This document shows positions 25,743-34,065 of a DNA stretch of 64,000 bases, one piece after another. The position numbers were made by a program, and so were the translations under genes. Source of the stretch: Kribbella capetownensis (GTDB taxonomy: Bacteria; Actinomycetota; Actinomycetes; Propionibacteriales; Kribbellaceae); contig NZ_SJKD01000004.1 in NCBI RefSeq assembly GCF_004331485.1, positions 372,001 to 436,000 on the forward strand, in the 5' to 3' direction. Positions within the stretch are counted from its first letter, which is position 1; every line of letters begins with the position of its first letter. The notes under the pieces were generated by a model. That model saw only the letters and a program-made list of their open reading frames with translations. It searched no databases and was not told where the DNA came from.

Positions 25743-27800
25743 ATGGTCGATTCCGCACACACCCTTGCCGGCACCGATGAACTCGAGGCCGAACGGGCCT
25801 TCCTGACCGAGGCGCGCGCCGCGCTGGCCCGCATGTACGGCGACGTCTTCGGGCGCGAGATCCCGGTGATCGGGGGCGAGGACAACGACGAGCGCTTCAC
25901 CAACGAGGCCAACCAGCGCGCGTACGAGCAGCGCACCCGGGCGCTGATCGACCTGCCCGACGTACCGCTGTTCTTCGGGCGGCTCGACTATGAGGCCGGC
26001 GCGATCGAGGAACTCGACCGGATCTACATCGGCCGCCGGCATGTGCACGACGGCACCGGGGCGCCACTGGTCATCGACTGGCGCGCGCCCGTGTCGGTGC
26101 CGTTCTACCGCGCCACCCGCAGCGATCGGCAGCAAGTCCTGCTGCGGCGCCGGTACGGCTTCTCCGACCATGCCGAGCTGACCGGCTTCGAGGACGAGCC
26201 GCTGATCGGGACAGTCGTGGCCGACCAGGCCGACGCGTTCCTGCGCGCCGAGATCGAGCGCCCACGCACCGGGCCGATGCGCGACATCGTGGCCACGATC
26301 CAGCCGGAACAGGACGACCTGGTCCGGGCACCGCTGCATCCGTCGGTCTGCGTGCAAGGCGCACCCGGCACCGGGAAGACCGCCGTCGGCCTGCACCGCG
26401 TGGCCTATCTTCTCTACACCGAGCGGGAACGGCTCAGCCGCGGCGGTGTCGTGATCGTCGGGCCGAACCGCTCGTTCCTGTCCTACATCCGCAAGGTCCT
26501 GCCCGCGCTCGGCGAGGTCGACGTACGGCAGACCACCATCGACGAGTGGATCAGCCAGGCCGCCGTGGCGGCCGACGAGCCGGAGGCCGCGCGGGTCAAG
26601 GGCGATGCCCGGATGGCCACCGTGCTGCACCGGGCCTTGTGGTCGTACGTCGGTACGCCGACCGCCGGAGTCCTGTACAGCAAGGGATCCCGGCGCTACC
26701 GCGTGCACGAGGACGAGGTCAGGGAGATCGTGTCGTCGCTGCGCGAGTCGACGCGGTACGCGCCGGGCCGCAACGCTCTCGCCCAGCGGATCGCGCACGT
26801 CGTCCTGGTCCGGATGGAGGAGCGCGCCGAGTCGCCGGACGACCGCGTGCAGAATGCCGTGGCCCGCTCGAAGCCGGTGCGCGAAGTGCAGGATGCGGTC
26901 TGGCCGCGAGTGTTTCCGCAGCAGGTTCTGCACCGACTGTTCTCCGATGCCGACTTCCTCGCGCAGGCCGCCGGCGACGAGCTCACTGAGGACGAACGCG
27001 CCGCGCTGCTGTGGACCAAGCCTGCGCGGTCCTGGAAGTCCGCGAAGTGGTCGGCCGCCGACACCGTGTTGCTCGACGAACTCGAGGACTCGATCGAACG
27101 CAGCAGCGGCTCACTCGGCCACCTCGTCCTGGATGAGGCGCAGGACCTGTCGGCCATGCAGCTGCGCGCGCTCGGCCGGCGCTGCCGCACCGGCTCGGCC
27201 ACCGTCCTCGGCGATCTCGCCCAGGCGACAACCGCCTGGGCCGCGGGCTCCTGGGATCGCGTCCTCGGTCACCTGGAGAAGTCCGACGCCGTGGTGGCCG
27301 AGCTCGACCGGGGCTTCCGGGTCCCGGCGCAGATCATCGACTTCGCCGCGAAGTTGCTGCCGGACATCGCGCCCACGCTCGGCGTACCGACCGGTGTCCG
27401 GACTGTCGAGGCTGCGCTGAGCGTCATCGAGGCCGACGAACGCTCCTTCGTGGACAAGCTCGTCGACGCCTGCAAGACCGACCTCGGCGGCGAAGGTTCG
27501 GTCGCTCTGATCGCGGCCGACGACCAGGTCTCGGAGCTGATGGACGCGCTGGTCGCTGCCGGTCTCGAGCCTGCACTTCTCGGCGCAGGGGAGGAGGAGA
27601 TGGACGCGACGCGCCTGGTCTGCGTGCCGGCCTCCCTGGCGAAGGGGCTCGAGTTCGACGCGGTCGTGGTCGCCGAGCCGGCCCGGATCGTCGCGGCCGA
27701 ACCGCGCGGCCTTCACCGCCTGTACGTCGTCCTGACCCGAGCCGTCAGCCGTCTCCACATCATTCACACCGAGCCTCTGCCGGCCGCTCTCAGTCAGTAG
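25743..27800 (+). CDS. HelD-like UvrD/Rep-family ATPase
   Basis: 685 residues from the ATG at 25743, preceded by GAGG eight bases upstream. An N-terminal coiled region contains ARAALARMYGDVFGREI. The hallmark YIGRRHVH...LVIDWRAPVSVPFYRA block follows. The helicase core has Walker A GAPGTGKT (about residues 206-213), Walker B LVLDEAQDLSAMQLRAL and a C-terminal LYVVLTRAVSRLHII motif. HelD proteins bind RNA polymerase and clear it from DNA; actinobacterial relatives (HelR) also displace rifamycins. Which class this belongs to cannot be settled by eye. It stands alone between divergent and convergent neighbours, and its 3' end overlaps the hydratase remnant by 11 bp. Confidence 0.88.
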   Translation: MVDSAHTLAGTDELEAERAFLTEARAALARMYGDVFGREIPVIGGEDNDERFTNEANQRAYEQRTRALIDLPDVPLFFGRLDYEAGAIEELDRIYIGRRHVHDGTGAPLVIDWRAPVSVPFYRATRSDRQQVLLRRRYGFSDHAELTGFEDEPLIGTVVADQADAFLRAEIERPRTGPMRDIVATIQPEQDDLVRAPLHPSVCVQGAPGTGKTAVGLHRVAYLLYTERERLSRGGVVIVGPNRSFLSYIRKVLPALGEVDVRQTTIDEWISQAAVAADEPEAARVKGDARMATVLHRALWSYVGTPTAGVLYSKGSRRYRVHEDEVREIVSSLRESTRYAPGRNALAQRIAHVVLVRMEERAESPDDRVQNAVARSKPVREVQDAVWPRVFPQQVLHRLFSDADFLAQAAGDELTEDERAALLWTKPARSWKSAKWSAADTVLLDELEDSIERSSGSLGHLVLDEAQDLSAMQLRALGRRCRTGSATVLGDLAQATTAWAAGSWDRVLGHLEKSDAVVAELDRGFRVPAQIIDFAAKLLPDIAPTLGVPTGVRTVEAALSVIEADERSFVDKLVDACKTDLGGEGSVALIAADDQVSELMDALVAAGLEPALLGAGEEEMDATRLVCVPASLAKGLEFDAVVVAEPARIVAAEPRGLHRLYVVLTRAVSRLHIIHTEPLPAALSQ

Positions 27801-27984
27801 CGCTGGGGAAGGCCGGGCCGCGCTTGTCGAGGAAGGCTTCGATTCCTTCCTTGGCGTCGGGCGTGCTGACCGCGGCGCGGATCGTCAGAGCCTCGCGGCG
27901 CATGGCTTCTGCGGGCGCCGGGGTGGCGGTCATGCGGAGCAGCCGCTTAGCCAGCTTGCGCTCGACCTGGTTGGGCAACCACCC
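27790..27984 (-). pseudogene. Enoyl-CoA hydratase, C-terminal remnant
   Basis: The minus strand reads an open segment ending REALTIRAAVSTPDAKEGI, then EAFLDKRGPAFPSATD and a stop. This is the typical C-terminus of crotonase-family enoyl-CoA hydratases (PDAKEGI-AFL-KR-P-F). Only about 60 residues remain. The rest of the gene (about 200 residues with the oxyanion-hole motifs) is missing, and the upstream side runs straight into the stop codon of the LamG protein gene at 27985. No good start codon or ribosome-binding site remains. The simplest reading is that insertion or deletion of the phage-like segment removed the 5' part of the hydratase gene. Confidence 0.72.
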
Positions 27985-29949
27985 CTAGAGCGGCACGCCC
28001 CAGGCAGCGAAGGTGGCGGGAGCCGCGTCGTAGTACTGGCCGGGGTTCTGGTGGAGCCATCGGACGTTGGCCGCGCTGATCGGGGAGTCGAACAGGCGGA
28101 GGTCGTCCACGTCGGCCACGGACGAGTCCGGGTTGTCGCCGCCGACATTCAGTTCGGTCGGTTGCAGCAGCGCACCCACCGAGTAGGGCTCGATCGTGAA
28201 CGGCTTGCCATCCAGGAAGAACCGGATCGCCTTCTGGTCGCACGATGCCGCCACCTGCGTCCAGGTCTCGGCGGCGATCGGTCCTCGCGCCGAACTGAGG
28301 ATCCCGGTGGTGCCGCTCGCGCCGAACAGGCGCACCCAGAACACCCCGTCCAGGATGCCCGCGTGCGCGACTTCGGAACTGCTGTTCCGCAGGACGAGGA
28401 AGCGGGCGCCGCTGCTGCTGGCACGACACTTCACCCACGCCGAGAACGCCCAGCCTGGCGGCGATGCCGGCCAGGTGAGCGTGGTCCTCGACGCACCCGG
28501 ACCGGTGCCGTTCGAGCCGAGGGCGGACCCCTGGACGCCGGTGATCCAGGACCCGGCCCCGGTGAGCGTGAGATCGTTGCCGGACGGCGACTTGTCGTCC
28601 ACCAGCGTCCCGGCGTTCTCGTTGAAGTGGTAGATGCCGCGGGCAACATTCTCCGGCCGGTACGGCGTGGCGACCGGTGCGCCACTCCAGTACCCCGAGG
28701 TCACTTCGGCGAGGAAGTTCTTGGTGAAGGTCAGGTAGTCGTACGACACCTGACCACCGGCGGTCGCGTCGCCACCGATGTACAGCGTGTCCAGTCCGTC
28801 GATCGCCGGCGTCACGTGCGGGACACCGTCGCCGATGTTGACGGTCTCCTGGGCGTCCTCGAGCCGGACCTGCACGTACGTCGGGTTGATCGCGAACAGG
28901 AACCGGGTCCATTGGCCGACCGTCAACGTCGCCGTACTGGTCACCGAGACGGTGCCGTCGTCGATGGTGGTCCAGGTGGCGGTGACGGTGCGCGCGGTGT
29001 TCACCACGACGCGGACGCGTCCGTTGCCCAGGGCATCGTTGATGGCCAGGACCGGGGCAGCCGTGCCGGTCGGTGCGGTGTCGAGTCGCAGCCAGCCGGA
29101 GAGGGCGAGCCGGTCGCAATCGGGGAAGTTGATCGCCCCTGTCGCACCGGCTGCTGCCGCCGCCGAGACCAGAGCCCGTCCGTACAGGCCGGTGGTGAAA
29201 CTCGCCGATGGAGCGACCGTGAGATCCCGGCCGAACCTGCCGAAGTCGTCGGCGGTGTCGTGGTCGAACGGGTAGATCGCCAACTGGTGGTCGACCTGCT
29301 CGGCGGCGATCAGCGTCGGCCAGTACGTCTCCTCGACCGGGTCGTTCCACCAGCGCAGATCGTCGATGATCCCGTTCAGTGCCTCAGTGCCGGTGAGGGT
29401 GTTCCGCCCGGCCTCCATGACGACCTCGGTCGCGGAGTAGGTGAAGGCGGCCGTGGCGTTGACCGACAGGACCTCGACACCGTCGACGGCGATCGTCACG
29501 GTGTCGGTGCCCGGCGTCGCGTCGTACACGACCAGGACGTGGTGCTCCAGGCCGTCGCGGATGCTCGAGCTCGTGCTGTACGTCGCGCCCGCGATCCTCG
29601 CCTCCACGTTGCCGCCGGAGTTGGACGCGTAGACGGCCCAGTTGAGGGTGCTGCTGCTGGTCGCGGACGCGATGCAGCGTGGCGCGGCGGTGGTGTCGTT
29701 GAGTTGGACCCACGCGGCAACTGACAGCCCACCGTCGGTGTTGAGTGGGTAGAAGTCCTCTCCGGCCCTCGGCGGCCGGACGACCACATGCAGTGCGCCG
29801 CCGGTGCAGTTGAGGCCGTCGCCATACCTGGCCGCGACCAGGACCGCCGATCCGACGATCGTGCCGGGCAGGAAGTAGCCGGCGACGTCTCGTACCGTCG
29901 TCCCGTCGACCGTGTCCGCGTTGAACGTGTAACCCGCCGCCTGCGCCAC
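27985..29949 (-). CDS. Triple LamG/concanavalin-like domain protein (phage-tail-like)
   Basis: 654 residues built from three LamG-like beta-sandwich units of about 210 residues each. Each has a DDLRWW or DDLRLF type ending (IIDDLRWWNDPVEETYW, VADVDDLRLFDSPISAANV) and a WxRFLF/WTQVAAS strand. No signal peptide, lipobox or membrane helix is seen, so it is not exported by Sec. Such LamG repeats occur in phage tail and baseplate proteins, where they bind host surface sugars. It begins three bases after a small gene that also resembles a phage structural domain. Both are isolated from any other phage gene here. Alternative: a cargo adhesin of a contractile-injection-like system encoded elsewhere. 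Confidence 0.72.
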   Translation of the reverse strand: MAQAAGYTFNADTVDGTTVRDVAGYFLPGTIVGSAVLVAARYGDGLNCTGGALHVVVRPPRAGEDFYPLNTDGGLSVAAWVQLNDTTAAPRCIASATSSSTLNWAVYASNSGGNVEARIAGATYSTSSSIRDGLEHHVLVVYDATPGTDTVTIAVDGVEVLSVNATAAFTYSATEVVMEAGRNTLTGTEALNGIIDDLRWWNDPVEETYWPTLIAAEQVDHQLAIYPFDHDTADDFGRFGRDLTVAPSASFTTGLYGRALVSAAAAAGATGAINFPDCDRLALSGWLRLDTAPTGTAAPVLAINDALGNGRVRVVVNTARTVTATWTTIDDGTVSVTSTATLTVGQWTRFLFAINPTYVQVRLEDAQETVNIGDGVPHVTPAIDGLDTLYIGGDATAGGQVSYDYLTFTKNFLAEVTSGYWSGAPVATPYRPENVARGIYHFNENAGTLVDDKSPSGNDLTLTGAGSWITGVQGSALGSNGTGPGASRTTLTWPASPPGWAFSAWVKCRASSSGARFLVLRNSSSEVAHAGILDGVFWVRLFGASGTTGILSSARGPIAAETWTQVAASCDQKAIRFFLDGKPFTIEPYSVGALLQPTELNVGGDNPDSSVADVDDLRLFDSPISAANVRWLHQNPGQYYDAAPATFAAWGVPL

Positions 29950-29952
29950 GGT

Positions 29953-30348
29953 CTACCCGGCCCGGCGGACCCGGATGGTCACCGTCAGATCGGCACCCGA
30001 GGCCGTCGATCCGACCTGGTCGACATCGACGGTGAGATAGTCGCCGGCGGCCAGCGCGGTGACGTCCGGCGGGTCGCCGGCGTCGGTGTTCGTCCCGGAC
30101 GCGATACTCGGCCGCTTCCCCTGGTCTGTGTAGATCGTCGTGCCGTTCCTGTTCACGTCGACCACCAGCGCCGCGCCGGTCGGTGCGGTGTTCACTGCGG
30201 CCCGGACGGTCTCGACGACGTATGCGTCTTCGAGGTAGATCCGCGACTTTCCGGTCGCGACCGCGACGGCTCCGGTCACCGAGAACGTGTACGCCTCGAT
30301 CGGCACCGCCAGGACGCCGTCGATGGTCAGACTTCCCTGGACGTGCAT
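29953..30348 (-). CDS. Small phage-structural-like beta protein
   Basis: 131 residues: MHVQGSLTIDGVLAVPIEAY, then beta-rich sequence with AAVNTAPTGAALVVDVNRNG, TTIYTDQGKRPSIASGTNT and AGDYLTVDVDQVGSTASGAD. This pattern (APTGAALVVDVNKNGTTI, AGDYLTVDIDQVGST) is familiar from phage tail or minor structural proteins. I chose the ATG at 30348 because GGGGGAG lies about six bases ahead; an in-frame upstream start at 30363 lacks one. It is three bases upstream of the LamG gene, so the two are co-translated. No signal peptide. Confidence 0.7.
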   Translation of the reverse strand: MHVQGSLTIDGVLAVPIEAYTFSVTGAVAVATGKSRIYLEDAYVVETVRAAVNTAPTGAALVVDVNRNGTTIYTDQGKRPSIASGTNTDAGDPPDVTALAAGDYLTVDVDQVGSTASGADLTVTIRVRRAG

Positions 30349-30479
30349 CAATACTCCCCCCACCGGTGGCCCCCTGCCGCCCGGACGCCCGAGCGTACGG
30401 GATCAGTGAGCGCTGTAGCCAGGCCAACGGGGCGCACCTAGTCTGGAAAAGTTGCGAGGCGGCCGTGGAGGGGCGGGCG

Positions 30480-33257
30480 ATGCCGGTGGTGAAGGACGAG
30501 GGTGCGTCCTTCTGGGGAGGGCCAGACAGACTGCGCGGTCGCCGCTCCGAGTGCGCAACGCTGGACGAACTGATTTCCGCCGTTCGCTCGGGCGAAGGGC
30601 GTTCGCTGGTACTGCGCGGCGAGGCCGGCGTCGGCAAGTCGGCGCTCCTGGGCTATGCGATGACGAGAGCCTCGGACCTGCGGGTGCTCCAGGTGGTCGG
30701 CGTCGAGTCGGAGATGGAGCTGGCCTTCGCTGCGTTGCATCAGTTGTGTACGCCGATGTTGCACCGGCTGGACCGCCTTCCGGCTCCACAGCGTGATGCG
30801 CTGACCACGGTCTTCGGCCTGACCAACGCGGGGCCACCGGATCGGTTCTTCGTCGGACTCGCCGTACTGAGTCTGCTCTCCGAGTTGGCGGAGGAGGGCC
30901 CGCTGTTGTGCGTGGTGGACGACGCGCAGTGGCTGGATCGGTCCTCGGCGCAGGTCCTGGGAGTCGTGGCGCGGCGGCTGATGGCCGAGCCGATCGGCGT
31001 CTTGTTCGGAACGCGTCAGTCCGGGGTGGAGCTGCGGGCTCTGCGGGAGCTGGAGGTCGTCGGGCTGCGCAGCGACGAGGCGCGGGCGCTGCTGGAGTCT
31101 GCGGTTCGGTTCGGACTCGATACGAGCGTCCGGGACCGACTCGTGGCCGAGACCGGCGGGAATCCACTGGCGTTGCTGGAGCTGCCGCGTGGGCTGACCG
31201 TGGCGCAGCTGGCGGGCGGCTTCGGGCTGTTCGGCGCGCAGGCGCTGTCCGGGCGGATCGAGGACAGCTTCCTGGCGCGGATCGCTGCGCTGCCCGAGCC
31301 GACCCGGATGCTGCTCCTGGTCGCGGCGGCGGAGCCGGTCGGCGACCCGCTGCTGGTCTGGCAAGCGGCTGGGCGGCTGGGCGTCGGAGACTCGGCGGCG
31401 GCCGATGCCGAGGCAGAAGAGTTGCTCGTGATCGGCGACCGGGTGGCGTTCCGGCATCCGCTCGTACGTTCAGCCGTCTACCGATCGGCGACGCCACAGG
31501 ATCGCCGGGCCGTGCATTCCGCGCTGGCCGAGGTGACCGACGCGAGGATCGATGCCGATCGCCGGGCCTGGCATCTGGGTACCGCGGCAGCGGGACCGGA
31601 CGAGGGAGTGGCTGCCGAGCTCGAACGGTCGTCAGGTCGCGCGCAGGCCCGAGGCGGGCTCGCCGCCGCGGCCGCGTTCCTGCAGCGGTCGGTCGCGCTG
31701 ACGGCAGAGCTCGAACGCCGTGCGGAGCGTGCACTGACAGCCGCGCAGGTCAGCCTCCAGGCCGGAGAACTCGATGCGGCGCTCGGGCTACTGACGACCG
31801 CGGAGACCGGAGTACTCGACGAGTTCCAGCGTGCGCGGGCCGATCTGTTGCGCGGCCAGATCGCGTTCGCCGCAGGTCACGGCAGCGACGCGCCTCCGCT
31901 GCTGCTGAAGGCTGCGAAGCAACTGGAGCCGTTCAATCTGGACCTCGCCCGCGAGACCTACCTGGACGCCTGGGGAGCGGCCCTGTTCGCCGGCCGGTTG
32001 GCCACGGCGGGCAGTCTGCTCGAGGCGTCGCGGGCCGCCAGAGCCCTTCCGCCCGCCGACGCTCCGCGTCCGTCCGATCTGCTGCTGGACGGGCTGGCGC
32101 AACTGGTCACCGAAGGACGCACGGCGGCCGCGCCGATGCTCAGGCGCGCCACCGACGCCTTCGCCGCCAAGGACCTGTCCTTGGCGGACAACTTCCGGTG
32201 GGGATGGTTGACCACGGTGCCGTCCAACGTGCTCTGGGACGACGAGAGTTGGTCCACGATCAACGCTCGCCAACTGCGGCTGGCCCGCGCTGCCGGCGCG
32301 CTGGCGCGACTGCCGATCGACCTGACCGCACACGCCATCCAGGTCGCCTGGCGGGGTGACTTCACCGAAGCCGATGCGGTGATCGCGGAGATCGGTGCCG
32401 TCACCGACGCGACCGAGACCCGCATCGCGCCGTACGGCGCCATGCTGCTGGCTGCCCTGCGCGGGCGGCAGACCGAGGCGACCGCATTGATCACGTCCGC
32501 CGCTCAGGATGCGGCCGATGGTGGACAGGGGATCGGCGTTCAGTACTCGCGGTGGGCCTCGTCGATCCTGTTCAACGGACTCGGTCGCTACCCGCAGGCA
32601 CTGGCCGCGGCGCGTCAGGCCTGTGCGGACGCGCCGGAACTCTTCCTCTCCGCGTGGGCGCTGCCCGAGCTCGTCGAGGCCGGTGCCCGGAGCGGTGAGC
32701 AGCACCTCGCGTCCGGCGCTCTCGACCGACTGGTCGATGCGACCGCGGCGGCAGGCACGGACTGGGCGCTCGGACTCGCGGCGCGATCGCGGGCCCTGCT
32801 GAGCGAGGGCTCTGTCGCCGAAGCCCTGTACCAGGAGGCGATCGATCGCTTGAAGCGGACGCTCCTGCGACCGGAGCTCGCTCGCGCGCACCTGCTGTAC
32901 GGCGAGTGGCTCCGCCGCCATCGTCGCCGCGTCGACGCGCGGCGCCAGCTACGTACTGCGCATGAGCTGCTCACTGCGATCGGCATGGAGGCGTTCGCCG
33001 AACGGGCCCGGCGCGAACTGCTGTCGACCGGCGAGACCGTCCGCAAGCGGCGGGCCGGGACGAAGCGCGACGAGCTCACGCCCCAGGAGAAGCAGATCGC
33101 CCTGCTGGCGCGGGACGGTCTGTCCAACCCGGAGGTCGGCGCTCGCCTGTTCCTGAGCCCTCGCACAGTGGAGTGGCACCTCCGCAAGGTGTTCGCCAAG
33201 CTCGCGATCGGCTCCCGCCGAGAACTCCGCGACGCACTTCGCGGCGCCGAGTCCTAG
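30480..33257 (+). CDS. Large LuxR-family ATPase regulator (LAL type)
   Basis: 925 residues. An N-terminal AAA-like ATPase has Walker A GEAGVGKSA (about residues 47-55) and Walker B LLCVVDDAQWLD. A long helical TPR-like middle follows. The C-terminal LuxR helix-turn-helix reads LTPQEKQIALLARDGLSNPE, then VGARLFLSPRTVEWHLRKVF. These LAL regulators activate transcription in response to an unknown ligand. The ATG at 30480 has GGAGG eight bases ahead; the open frame upstream to 30183 is antisense to the phage-like gene and is not used. A 21-bp-stem hairpin includes its stop codon. The SDR gene that follows may be a target. Confidence 0.88.
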   Translation: MPVVKDEGASFWGGPDRLRGRRSECATLDELISAVRSGEGRSLVLRGEAGVGKSALLGYAMTRASDLRVLQVVGVESEMELAFAALHQLCTPMLHRLDRLPAPQRDALTTVFGLTNAGPPDRFFVGLAVLSLLSELAEEGPLLCVVDDAQWLDRSSAQVLGVVARRLMAEPIGVLFGTRQSGVELRALRELEVVGLRSDEARALLESAVRFGLDTSVRDRLVAETGGNPLALLELPRGLTVAQLAGGFGLFGAQALSGRIEDSFLARIAALPEPTRMLLLVAAAEPVGDPLLVWQAAGRLGVGDSAAADAEAEELLVIGDRVAFRHPLVRSAVYRSATPQDRRAVHSALAEVTDARIDADRRAWHLGTAAAGPDEGVAAELERSSGRAQARGGLAAAAAFLQRSVALTAELERRAERALTAAQVSLQAGELDAALGLLTTAETGVLDEFQRARADLLRGQIAFAAGHGSDAPPLLLKAAKQLEPFNLDLARETYLDAWGAALFAGRLATAGSLLEASRAARALPPADAPRPSDLLLDGLAQLVTEGRTAAAPMLRRATDAFAAKDLSLADNFRWGWLTTVPSNVLWDDESWSTINARQLRLARAAGALARLPIDLTAHAIQVAWRGDFTEADAVIAEIGAVTDATETRIAPYGAMLLAALRGRQTEATALITSAAQDAADGGQGIGVQYSRWASSILFNGLGRYPQALAAARQACADAPELFLSAWALPELVEAGARSGEQHLASGALDRLVDATAAAGTDWALGLAARSRALLSEGSVAEALYQEAIDRLKRTLLRPELARAHLLYGEWLRRHRRRVDARRQLRTAHELLTAIGMEAFAERARRELLSTGETVRKRRAGTKRDELTPQEKQIALLARDGLSNPEVGARLFLSPRTVEWHLRKVFAKLAIGSRRELRDALRGAES

Positions 33258-33309
33258 GGCGTGTCTGATGGTCCCCCGCCTACGGCGCGGGACCATCAGA
33301 CACACCCTA
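33255..33309. terminator. Very long hairpin (21-bp arms) between LuxR and SDR genes
   Basis: Arms 33255-33275 and 33289-33309 pair at 20 of 21 positions (one mismatch) around a 13-nt loop that itself contains CGCC-TAC-GGCG. The left arm starts at the TAG stop of the LuxR gene. It probably terminates transcription, but the length and near-perfect symmetry would also fit a dispersed palindromic repeat or an operator. No U-tract follows. Confidence 0.7.
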
Positions 33310-33331
33310 TGCCCGCACAGATGGAGGAACG

Positions 33332-34060
33332 ATGACGGACAAGACCTTGGCCGGGCAGACAGTCGTGGTGATCGGCGGGAGCCTGGGCATCGGCTTGGAG
33401 ACCGCGCGGCTCGCCCGGGCGGAGGGCGCGAGCGTGATCATCACGGCCCGCTCACCGGAACGTCTCCAGCAGGCCGGCAAGGAGCTCGGGGCGGATGTCG
33501 CCGCGTTCGACGCGACCGACTTCGACCAGCTGGAGACCTTCTTCGGCGACCTGCCCACCCCGATCGACCACGTTCTCGTCACCGGTCCCGGTCCGTACTA
33601 CGGACTGCTCGCCGACATGGACTTCGACGCGGTACGCCGGGACCTCGAAGCGCACCTGCTGCTACCGATGCACGTCGCCCGTCACGCGGCCACCCGAGTC
33701 CGTCCAGGTGGGTCGTTGCTCTTCATGGGTGGCACCGGCGGCCGCCGGACGGCGCCGGGCCTTGCCTCCATCGGGTCGCTGACGGCCGCGGGGCCGGCCC
33801 TGACGAGGAACCTGGCCGTCGAGGTGGCACCGGTCCGGGTGAACCTGATCGCGGCCGGCTTCGTCGACACCCCGCTGTCCGCCACGATCCTCGGCGACCA
33901 GTTGGAGGCCCGTCGTGAGCAACTCCGGACCACCCTCCCGATCGGCCGCGTCGTCGGCGGCGTGGACATCGCGAACCTGGCGATCCACCTGATGATCAAC
34001 ACGGCCATCACCGGCGCCACCATCGACATCGACGGCGGCCAGCAACTCGTCGAAGGCTGA
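33332..34060 (+). CDS. Short-chain dehydrogenase/reductase with altered active site
   Basis: 242 residues. A Rossmann fold starts with the cofactor motif GGSLGIG (near residue 14) and has ITARSPERL at the position that favours NADP. The C-terminal GATIDIDGGQQLVEG is typical of classical SDRs. Around residues 130-155, where the catalytic YxxxK should lie, the sequence reads RRTAPGLASIGSLTAAGPAL, with neither the Tyr nor the Lys. Either a divergent subfamily uses other residues or it is not catalytic. AGGAACG precedes the ATG (GGAGGAACG). It follows the LuxR ATPase gene beyond a long hairpin and converges on the redoxin gene, five bases away. Confidence 0.85.
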   Translation: MTDKTLAGQTVVVIGGSLGIGLETARLARAEGASVIITARSPERLQQAGKELGADVAAFDATDFDQLETFFGDLPTPIDHVLVTGPGPYYGLLADMDFDAVRRDLEAHLLLPMHVARHAATRVRPGGSLLFMGGTGGRRTAPGLASIGSLTAAGPALTRNLAVEVAPVRVNLIAAGFVDTPLSATILGDQLEARREQLRTTLPIGRVVGGVDIANLAIHLMINTAITGATIDIDGGQQLVEG

Positions 34061-34065
34061 CTCCG

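Noticed and set aside
30183..30479. Upstream extension of the LuxR ATPase gene
   Set aside because: It is antisense to the phage-like gene and Arg/Pro-rich; the ATG at 30480 has a good ribosome-binding site and starts at the family-like region.
33255..33309. Insertion-sequence end or integrase attachment site
   Set aside because: No transposase, target duplication or second copy is seen in the window; kept only as a hairpin of uncertain role.
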